NCBI GenBank assembly: GCA_018385415.1
Contig: JAHAZA010000048.1
Location: 1 to 20,760, forward strand
From: Treponema sp.
GTDB lineage: Bacteria > Spirochaetota > Spirochaetia > Treponematales > Treponemataceae
Direction of reading: 5' to 3'
DNA length: 20,760 nucleotides
The position numbers and the translations under genes were made by a program. The notes below the pieces were generated by a model that was not told where the DNA came from, did no database searches, and saw nothing but the letters and a program-made list of their open reading frames with translations. This document shows, piece after piece, positions 6,600 to 12,935 of this stretch; the first letter of the stretch is position 1, and each line of letters begins with the position of its first letter.

Positions 6600-7949
6600 T
6601 TATATTATTTTCCCGTTTACAATAAGCTTTTTTACTTTACCGATAAGCTCCTTTCCTTCGAATGGACTTGCTTTTCCTTTGCTTGCAAAGTCTGCGGCTT
6701 TTACTGTCCATTTTTCATCAGGATCAACGAGAACTAAATCTGCATCGTAGCCTTCTTTGATAAGACCTTTTTTAAGGTCAAGGATTTCTGCTGCGTTTGC
6801 AGACATTAAGGCAGAAAGTTTTTTAAGGGAAAATTTTTCCTGTTTGCAGAGAACTGTGTTGCAGACTGCGAATGCGGTTTCGCTTCCGGTAAAGCCAGGA
6901 GCGCCCGCTGCTTTATCGTCGCTTGTGTGTGGGGCGTGGTCCGTGCTGATGGTGTCGGCTGTTCCGTCACGGAGAGCTTCGATAAGGGCGCGTCTGTCGG
7001 TTTCGGATCTGAGTGGTGGATTAACAAGCGCGAGGATTTCTGGAAGCTTGTCTCCGGTAAGGCCGATGTGGTGTGGGGTAATTTCTACGGTGCATTTACA
7101 GCCGTTCTTTTTTGCCTCGCGCACGGCGTCGATAGAACCTTTGGTGCTGCAGTGACAGATGTGTACGCGACAGCCTGCAAGGTTTGCAAGCTGAATGTTG
7201 CGGTATGTAAATGCATCTTCTGCAACTTTTAAAAGGTTGTTTGCAGTTGTAAGGTTTTCAGATATTTCTGAAAGCACATTGTCTGGAGTTTTATTATCTT
7301 CTGGAATTACGCCCCATGCTGGAATTTGAAATTCCTTCATAAGCTTTAATGCATTCTGACGATAGACTTTTGCCTGGATTGCAAGTTCTGGATCTTCACA
7401 GTGACAGCTTACGATGATTCCTTTGTCGGCTGCTTTTTTCATTCCTTCCAGCATGATGCTGCTTGAAAGAACATCATGACCGTCTTCGGTAATTACCGGA
7501 AACTCACGGGGGTTGAGAGAATCGATGTGGGATGTGTCTTTTCCTTCAAAATCTTTTGTGATGCTTGTTGTCTGAAAAATGTTGCTCATCTTTTTTGACT
7601 TAGCTTCGTCCATTACAGCTTTTGCCTGTTCGTAAGATGACATGACAGGATTTGTGTTTGGCATCAGCACCAGTGTTCCAAAGCCGCCGTTTTTTGCAGC
7701 TGCAAGGCCAGAGTCCAGGTCTTCTTTAAGTGGTTGTCCCGGATATCTAAAGTGTGCGTGCATGTCGATGAATGCCGGCATTAATGTGAGGCCCTGTGCG
7801 TCGATGTAATCTTCATCTTTTGCTTCTGTAACCATGGGTTTTTTTTCGTTACAGATCTGGGCAAGTGTAATCTTTCCCTTTTCACAGATTACAAATCCTT
7901 TGCCTGATGTATTTTTGTCTACGATATTTGCGTTGTAAATTACTAACAT
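6600..7949 (-). CDS. pyrC: Dihydroorotase, class I type
   Basis: PyrC reversibly cyclises carbamoyl-aspartate to dihydroorotate, the third step of pyrimidine synthesis. The 449-residue length fits the amidohydrolase-fold class I enzymes. Metal ligands are visible: His64 and His66 in IDMHAHFR, the EDGHDVL segment near residue 154-160 (the aspartate position that bridges metals in class I), SCHCED near 180, HICHCST near 259 and the catalytic aspartate in STDHAPHT near 328. Residues 1-55 and the C-terminus (VLVDPDEKWTV... to VNGKII) form the usual small beta domain. It is last in the pyrB-pyrI-DUF4177-pyrC operon, 39 bases after the previous stop. No clear ribosome site precedes the ATG, so the start rests on the family N-terminus. 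Confidence 0.95.
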   Translation of the reverse strand: MLVIYNANIVDKNTSGKGFVICEKGKITLAQICNEKKPMVTEAKDEDYIDAQGLTLMPAFIDMHAHFRYPGQPLKEDLDSGLAAAKNGGFGTLVLMPNTNPVMSSYEQAKAVMDEAKSKKMSNIFQTTSITKDFEGKDTSHIDSLNPREFPVITEDGHDVLSSSIMLEGMKKAADKGIIVSCHCEDPELAIQAKVYRQNALKLMKEFQIPAWGVIPEDNKTPDNVLSEISENLTTANNLLKVAEDAFTYRNIQLANLAGCRVHICHCSTKGSIDAVREAKKNGCKCTVEITPHHIGLTGDKLPEILALVNPPLRSETDRRALIEALRDGTADTISTDHAPHTSDDKAAGAPGFTGSETAFAVCNTVLCKQEKFSLKKLSALMSANAAEILDLKKGLIKEGYDADLVLVDPDEKWTVKAADFASKGKASPFEGKELIGKVKKLIVNGKII

Positions 7950-7988
7950 TGTTATGTACGAAAATGAATTATAGAAATTGCACTGTTT

Positions 7989-8276
7989 CTATTTTCCGTT
8001 ATAAAGATCAAGACGTTCAAAAACCATTGTTGCCTGGATTTTATCTCCGCCTAAAAAACCTTTTGATCCGGATGATGTTGTACTGATTGTGTGCAGGCGA
8101 TAGCCTTTGTCAGCCTGTTCATTGATTACATCCTGAAGGTTTGTAAGACTGCTTACTCCTGAACCTGTTCCGAAGAAAGCTTCAGTTAGTACAACTTGAA
8201 GGACAATGTATTTTTCATTACCTGATGTTCCTTCAGCTGCTCCGTGTCCGCTATCAAAACCATCAAAAAAACCCAT
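7989..8276 (-). CDS. Small DUF4177-like protein in the pyr operon
   Basis: A 95-residue protein of unknown function. After a Gly-rich, variable N-terminus (MGFFDGFDSGHG), the segment YIVLQVVLTEAFFG... INEQADKGYRLHTIS... ATMVFER (about residues 22-88) has the strand-helix-strand pattern of DUF4177, where a helix ending in GYRL or GWEL precedes a final strand. It has no signal peptide or cysteine pair. The ATG at 8276 is chosen because AGGAG lies eight bases upstream; the in-frame ATG at 8282 would leave only two bases. It begins 11 bases after the pyrI stop and ends 39 bases before pyrC, so it is co-transcribed with pyrimidine genes. A link to that pathway is only positional. Confidence 0.7.
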   Translation of the reverse strand: MGFFDGFDSGHGAAEGTSGNEKYIVLQVVLTEAFFGTGSGVSSLTNLQDVINEQADKGYRLHTISTTSSGSKGFLGGDKIQATMVFERLDLYNGK

Positions 8277-8287
8277 ATTCATTACTC

Positions 8288-8746
8288 CTAGTTTTCAAAA
8301 ATATCCTGAGCTTCTGGCTGAGGGCCTGCTTTTACCATGGCATCACAAAACTCGCAGCAGTACAAAGCTTTTTCTTTGTCTACAAGCTTGAATGTCTGTG
8401 GAACATAGTGCTCTGTAATTGTGATACAGCGTGGATTTTTACATTTGATTACATTCTCAACGCGGGATGGAAGTTCCATCTTAATCTTTTTTACAATCTT
8501 TTCGTCTTTAATTACATTTACTGTAATGTTTGGATCGATGAAGCCAAGAACTGAAAAGTCGATGTTGATAATGTTATCAATTTTGATGATATCTTTCTTT
8601 CCCATTGTATGAGAAGGAACATTCATAACCAAAGCTGTTGTAAAATGTGTTTTTTCAAGTCCCAGCCAATTAAAGATTCTTGGACCGTAACCTGCACAGA
8701 TGTGGTCTATTACAAGACCGTTTTTGATTGTATCTACATTAAGCAT
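8288..8746 (-). CDS. pyrI: Aspartate carbamoyltransferase regulatory chain
   Basis: PyrI binds nucleotide effectors (CTP/UTP inhibit, ATP activates in the well-studied enzyme) and holds PyrB trimers together in the holoenzyme. The 152-residue protein has the N-terminal allosteric domain (about 1-95) and a C-terminal zinc domain. The zinc ligands are Cys102, Cys107, Cys131 and Cys134, in the spacing C-x4-C-x23-C-x2-C, the same as in the E. coli chain. A strong GGGAGG ribosome site stands in the 15-base gap after pyrB. Presence of PyrI predicts allosterically controlled aspartate carbamoyltransferase in this organism. Confidence 0.96.
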   Translation of the reverse strand: MLNVDTIKNGLVIDHICAGYGPRIFNWLGLEKTHFTTALVMNVPSHTMGKKDIIKIDNIINIDFSVLGFIDPNITVNVIKDEKIVKKIKMELPSRVENVIKCKNPRCITITEHYVPQTFKLVDKEKALYCCEFCDAMVKAGPQPEAQDIFEN

Positions 8747-8761
8747 TCTGTTCCTCCCTTA

Positions 8762-9685
8762 TTAAAGTGCACCTGTTACTTTTGCAATCAATGCCATTCG
8801 TGCATACATTCCGTATTTAACCTGCTTAAAGTATGAAGCTCGTGGGTCGTCGTCTACATCAGGCTGAATTTCGTTTACACGAGGAAGTGGATGCAATACG
8901 ATCATGTCGTTCTTTGCAAGCTTCATTTTTTCGCGGTCAAGAATGTAGCTGTCTTTTAAGCGGATGTAATCCTGCTCGTTGAAGAAGCGTTCTTTCTGAA
9001 CTCGTGTCATGTAAAGAACATCAAGGTCGCCGATTACGTCTTCCAGGCGTTCTGCTTCTATGTATTCAACGCCTGATGGTTTCAAAATGTTTTCGATCAT
9101 GTAATCTGGTACTTTGAGTTCTTTTGGACTGATAAATACGAACTTGTTTTTTGGATAGCGGCACATTGCCTGTGTAAGTGAGTGAACTGTGCGTCCAAAC
9201 TTTAAGTCGCCGCAGAATCCTACGACCTGGTTTTCGTAGCTTCCTTTTAATGAACGAATTGTCAGAAGGTCAGTCAATGTTTGTGTCGGATGAAAGTGTC
9301 CGCCATCTCCTGCATTGATTACAGGACAAGCTGAATATTTTGATGCAAGGAAAGCAGCACCTTCTTTTGGTGTTCTCATTGCAATTACATCTGCGTAAGA
9401 AGAAACTACGCGGATTGTGTCTGCAAGGCTTTCTCCCTTTGATGTTGAAGTGTAGCTTGCGTCAGCAAAGCCTTCTACAGTTCCTCCAAGACGAAGCATT
9501 GCTGCCTCAAATGAAAGTCGTGTTCTGGTGCTTGGCTCAAAAAAAAGTGCCGCTAGAATTTTTCCGCGGCACACATCTTGAAATGAAACTGGATCAACAA
9601 TAATCTGCTCAGCTAATGTACAAATTTCATCAATTTCCTGAACTGACAAATTTCCTGGTTCAATAACATGACGACCTTTTAGCAT
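8762..9685 (-). CDS. pyrB: Aspartate carbamoyltransferase catalytic chain
   Basis: PyrB transfers the carbamoyl group from carbamoyl phosphate to aspartate, the first committed step of pyrimidine synthesis. The 307-residue length is typical. The carbamoyl-phosphate site STRTR is at residues 52-56 within FEPSTRTRLSFE, HPTQTLTDL lies near 131-139, and the aspartate-binding HPLPR is at 265-269. The start has GGAG eight bases upstream. It is first in the operon with pyrI, the DUF4177-like gene and pyrC. The leader between the predicted promoter and the ATG is only about 28 bases and shows no attenuator hairpin, so control is probably at initiation or through PyrI. Confidence 0.97.
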   Translation of the reverse strand: MLKGRHVIEPGNLSVQEIDEICTLAEQIIVDPVSFQDVCRGKILAALFFEPSTRTRLSFEAAMLRLGGTVEGFADASYTSTSKGESLADTIRVVSSYADVIAMRTPKEGAAFLASKYSACPVINAGDGGHFHPTQTLTDLLTIRSLKGSYENQVVGFCGDLKFGRTVHSLTQAMCRYPKNKFVFISPKELKVPDYMIENILKPSGVEYIEAERLEDVIGDLDVLYMTRVQKERFFNEQDYIRLKDSYILDREKMKLAKNDMIVLHPLPRVNEIQPDVDDDPRASYFKQVKYGMYARMALIAKVTGAL

Positions 9686-9719
9686 CGTATACTCCGTAAT
9701 TATCTTTTAAATTTTTATA

Positions 9720-9748
9720 ATGTTATCACTAACGGCTGAATATTGCAA
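9720..9748 (-). promoter_or_regulatory. Predicted pyr operon promoter
   Basis: On the minus strand, TTGCAA (9743-9748) and TAACAT (9720-9725) are separated by exactly 17 bases. Transcription would start near 9713, just ahead of the pyrB ribosome site. Confidence 0.5.
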
Positions 9749-9797
9749 TGTAGTTTTTTTATGGAATTTTTGCAAAACCCGTAAATTCATCCCTAAT

Positions 9798-9817
9798 ATG
9801 TCACAATTTGTCACGTG
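9798..9817. promoter_or_regulatory. Two helically phased TGTCAC direct repeats
   Basis: TATGTCACAA and TTTGTCACGT stand head to tail with a 10-base period, one DNA turn. They lie just upstream of the -35 box of the ketosynthase promoter and could be an activator or repressor site. No known operator consensus is recognised. Confidence 0.3.
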
Positions 9818-9819
9818 CA

Positions 9820-9848
9820 TTGATTAAAAACTAATAAATAGGTAAAAT
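9820..9848 (+). promoter_or_regulatory. Predicted promoter of the ketosynthase-pheT operon
   Basis: TTGATT (9820-9825) and TAAAAT (9843-9848) are spaced by 17 bases. The leader to the GTG start at 9878 is about 20 bases and contains the AAAGGG ribosome site. Confidence 0.5.
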
Positions 9849-9877
9849 TATAGGACTTATAGTCAAAAGGGTTAAAG

Positions 9878-11089
9878 GTGAACGAAACTATCTATTTATC
9901 AGCTCCAGGCGTAATTTGCGGTGCAGGTTCTTCTATAGAAAAGGTGTGGGAATCTTGTATTTCCGGAAATCGTGATGGAATTAAACGAGTAACAGCAATT
10001 GGCGGTACAGAATTCTATGCAGGTAAGATTGACGATTCACTTTTGCCATCTGTTTCTGATGCTCGTTATGACATGCGTATCATCAGAATCCTTGATAAGG
10101 CTTTGATACAGATTCAGTCAAGTGTAGAAAAAGTTAAGGCAAAATATGGTGCAGACAGAATTGCTGTTTGTATTGGTGCCTGCGATAATGGTTCAGAATT
10201 TTCACTTGCTGGTCACAGGGAATTTTTTGCAAACGGAAAATTCCCTTCAAATTATAAACTAGATATTCAGAGTGCAGATTATCCTGCAGCTTTTATAAAA
10301 GAAAAATGTGGTCTTAACGGTCCTGCTTTTGTTTTTGCAACTGCATGTTCTTCAAGTGCAAGTGCAATGATTAAAGCTCGTGATATGATTCAGGCTGGAT
10401 TAGTTGATGCTGCTGTTGTTGGTGGTGTTGATATTGCCAGTGATACAGTTCTTTTGGGTTTTGACAGCCTTGAAGCTGTGTCAGATGAAAAGACAAATCC
10501 ATTCAGCAAAAACCGTAAAGGTATTACTTTAGGTGAAGCAGCAGCTTTATTTGTTGTTTCAAAGGATGCTGATGATGTTTCAGATAATACTGACGGTATT
10601 GCAATTAAGCTTCTAGGTGCAGGCGAAAGTGCAGATGCAAGTCACATGACAGCTCCTCTCGAAGATGGAAGCGGTGCCGCTCAGGCTATCAAAGAAGCGT
10701 TGAATGATTCAGGCTTAAAGCCAACTGACATTGATTACCTTAACCTTCACGGAACAGGTACACATCTTAATGATGCAATGGAATCTAAAGCTGTAAACGC
10801 AATTTTTGGTGAATACACAAAAGATTTGCCTGTAAGTTCAACTAAGCCGCTTATGGGGCACACTTTAGGTGCTTCAGGTGCAATCGAACTTGCAATCTGC
10901 AGTCATGCTTTAAGACATTCTGCAGAGAAGAAACTTCCTGTTCACATGTGGGACGGAGTTTTTGATGATGAATTACCTCGCCTTAACTTTGTAAAAAGCG
11001 GCGATGTTTGTAAAGAAGAAATTAAGATCGCTATGAGCAATTCTTTTGGTTTTGGCGGTTGTAATATCAGTTTGATAATTGGAAAATAA
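9878..11089 (+). CDS. Beta-ketoacyl-ACP synthase, ApeO-like
   Basis: A thiolase-fold condensing enzyme of 403 residues that would elongate an acyl-ACP by Claisen condensation with malonyl-ACP. The Cys-His-His triad is intact: Cys157 in TACSSS, His291 in LHGTGT and His328 in MGHTLGASG, with the late glycine-rich SNSFGFGGCN near the end. It therefore appears to be an active synthase and not a chain-length factor. It starts with GTG behind an AAAGGG ribosome site. A dehydratase follows after 15 bases and a second ketosynthase after that. This order resembles the ApeO-ApeP-ApeR segment of aryl-polyene clusters, so a specialised lipid role is plausible. Housekeeping fatty-acid synthesis is the alternative. 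Family certain; pathway moderate. Confidence 0.88.
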   Translation: MNETIYLSAPGVICGAGSSIEKVWESCISGNRDGIKRVTAIGGTEFYAGKIDDSLLPSVSDARYDMRIIRILDKALIQIQSSVEKVKAKYGADRIAVCIGACDNGSEFSLAGHREFFANGKFPSNYKLDIQSADYPAAFIKEKCGLNGPAFVFATACSSSASAMIKARDMIQAGLVDAAVVGGVDIASDTVLLGFDSLEAVSDEKTNPFSKNRKGITLGEAAALFVVSKDADDVSDNTDGIAIKLLGAGESADASHMTAPLEDGSGAAQAIKEALNDSGLKPTDIDYLNLHGTGTHLNDAMESKAVNAIFGEYTKDLPVSSTKPLMGHTLGASGAIELAICSHALRHSAEKKLPVHMWDGVFDDELPRLNFVKSGDVCKEEIKIAMSNSFGFGGCNISLIIGK

Positions 11090-11104
11090 AGGAAGGTTTA
11101 AAAA

Positions 11105-11593
11105 GTGGAACCAAGAAAATTACCACAGAATGTTCCTGCAGAAGAATTAATTAATCTTTTGCCTCACAAGGGAAAGATGTTCCTTTTGGATCATCTTACT
11201 CAGCACGACACTGTAGCTCGTACACTTGAGTCAGAATCTCTTGTAACAAAAAATCATATTTTCTATGACGAGGCACTTGATGGAATTCCATCGCATGTAG
11301 CTTTTGAACTTATTGCACAGAGTATTTCAGCATTATCTGGAGTTACAGGCTGTGAAAGAGGGGAACCTGCAAAACCAGGATTCCTTTTAAGTCTTCAGAA
11401 CTATCAGGCACATGCAGCGTCATTTAAAGCAGGAACTTCAGTTCACTGTGTTATTAAGAAAATTGATGAACTTGAAAATATGATGACATATTCAGGTGTT
11501 GCTTATTCAAGTGAAGATCCTGAAAAGCCTGTTGTTGAAACAGTAATCACTGTAATGGAAACAACAGACTTAAGAGTATTAGGTGAAAATTAA
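11105..11593 (+). CDS. Hotdog-fold 3-hydroxyacyl-ACP dehydratase, ApeP/FabZ-like
   Basis: A 162-residue single hotdog domain. LLPHKGKMFLLD (residues 18-29) places His21 where FabZ-type dehydratases have the catalytic histidine. GIPSHVAFELIAQSISALSG (60-79) is the central helix, with Glu68 as the probable second catalytic residue. The enzyme would remove water from 3-hydroxyacyl-ACP to give trans-2-enoyl-ACP. The HKG wording and the VAFELIAQ helix resemble ApeP of aryl-polyene systems more than ordinary FabZ (judged by eye). GTG start; the GGAAGG ribosome site begins right after the upstream stop. The next gene is a second ketosynthase after a 79-base gap without a terminator. No ketoreductase is present nearby. 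Confidence 0.82.
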   Translation: MEPRKLPQNVPAEELINLLPHKGKMFLLDHLTQHDTVARTLESESLVTKNHIFYDEALDGIPSHVAFELIAQSISALSGVTGCERGEPAKPGFLLSLQNYQAHAASFKAGTSVHCVIKKIDELENMMTYSGVAYSSEDPEKPVVETVITVMETTDLRVLGEN

Positions 11594-11672
11594 TCTGTTG
11601 CTGGAAATTCCCTGCTTACAGAAATTTTATTATTTATAATTTTTTAAAGAAAACCATTGGAGGTTTAATAAT

Positions 11673-12923
11673 ATGGAAAAAAGACGTGTAGTAGTAACAG
11701 GTGCCGGAATGGCAACATCTCTCGGTGATAACTGGGAAGAAATGAAACAGAGCCTTAAAGCACTTGAAAACAAAGTTGTACGTATGGATGAATGGGACCG
11801 TTATGGTGCCGGAATGAATACTCGCCTTGCCGCTCCTTACACAAAAGATCTTAGAAAATATGACCGCAAAAAGACTCGTTCAATGGGTCGTGTATCTCGC
11901 CTTGCACTTCAGGCAACTGATGATGCTTTGAGAATGGCTGGATTAATTGATGCAGAGGGAAACGTTGCAGAAGAACTTCACAATGGCCGCACTGGTATTT
12001 CTTACGGTTCATGTATGGGTTCTATGGATGCTCAGATGGAATTCTGTGCAATGCTTGAAAATGCTGACTGTACAAGAATGAATGCTACAACTTATGTTCG
12101 TGCTATGCCACAGACAGCAGCTTCTAACCTTTCAGTTTATTTCCAGATTCGCGGAAGAATTATTACAACTAACACAGCTTGTACATCTGGTTCTCAGTCA
12201 ATCGGTTATTCTTACGAACAGATTGCTTACGGATTCCAGGATATGATGATTGCAGGTGGTGCTGAAGAATTGAGCGCTGCTGACTCGGACATCTTCGATA
12301 CACTTTATGCTGCTTCAACAAAGAATGATACACCTAAAAAGACACCAAGCCCATTCTCAACAGAACGCGATGGTCTTGTAATCGGTGAAGGTGGAGCAAC
12401 ACTCATCCTCGAAGAATACGAACATGCAAAAGCTCGTGGTGCAAAAATCTATGCAGAAATCATCGGATTCGGTACAAACCAGGACGGAAACCACATCACA
12501 ACTCCAAACCAGGATACAATGGCAAAAGCTCTTCAGCTTGCTATTGATGATGCAGGAATCAGCCCAGACCAGATCGGTTACGTAAACGCACACGGAACTT
12601 CAACAGGACACGGAGACGTTGCAGAAACTAACGCAACAGAATCTGTATTCAAGAGACCAGTTCCTATTTCTTCAACAAAGAGCTACACAGGTCACACACT
12701 TGGATGCTGTGGATGTCTTGAAGCTTGGGTAACAATCCAGATGATGAACGACGGATGGTTCCACCCAACATTGAACCTTACAAAAGAAAACCTCGACCCA
12801 GCTTGTGGTAAGCTTGATTACATCATGGGTGAAGGAAGAGAAATTGATACAGACATCGTAATGTCAAACAACTTCGCATTCGGTGGCGTTAACACATCAT
12901 TGATTTTCAAAAAATGTAACTAA
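11673..12923 (+). CDS. Beta-ketoacyl-ACP synthase, ApeR-like
   Basis: A 416-residue condensing enzyme with an intact triad: Cys170 in NTACTSGSQ, His307 in NAHGTSTGHGD and His341 in TGHTLGCCG. Segments such as MDEWDRYGAGMNTRLAAPY (near residues 38-56), ATTYVRAMPQTAASN and MSNNFAFGGVNTSLIF are, from memory of the family, characteristic of the FabF-like synthases of aryl-polyene clusters (ApeR type), not of ordinary FabF. It starts at ATG with GGAGG nine bases upstream. It follows the ApeO- and ApeP-like genes on the same strand and is separated from pheT by only 12 bases. It is divergent in sequence from the first ketosynthase of the operon, so the two probably handle different chain steps. Confidence 0.88.
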   Translation: MEKRRVVVTGAGMATSLGDNWEEMKQSLKALENKVVRMDEWDRYGAGMNTRLAAPYTKDLRKYDRKKTRSMGRVSRLALQATDDALRMAGLIDAEGNVAEELHNGRTGISYGSCMGSMDAQMEFCAMLENADCTRMNATTYVRAMPQTAASNLSVYFQIRGRIITTNTACTSGSQSIGYSYEQIAYGFQDMMIAGGAEELSAADSDIFDTLYAASTKNDTPKKTPSPFSTERDGLVIGEGGATLILEEYEHAKARGAKIYAEIIGFGTNQDGNHITTPNQDTMAKALQLAIDDAGISPDQIGYVNAHGTSTGHGDVAETNATESVFKRPVPISSTKSYTGHTLGCCGCLEAWVTIQMMNDGWFHPTLNLTKENLDPACGKLDYIMGEGREIDTDIVMSNNFAFGGVNTSLIFKKCN

Positions 12924-12935
12924 GGACTTACTAAA

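Noticed and set aside
6757..7155. 132-codon frame antisense to pyrC, plus overlapping frames on both strands there
   Set aside because: They are shadows of the conserved dihydroorotase, lacking recognisable domains and ribosome sites.
8225..8554. 109-codon plus-strand frame opposite the DUF4177-like gene and pyrI
   Set aside because: It is antisense to pyrI, whose zinc-ligand spacing is exact; its own translation is low-complexity and aromatic-rich, with no domain.
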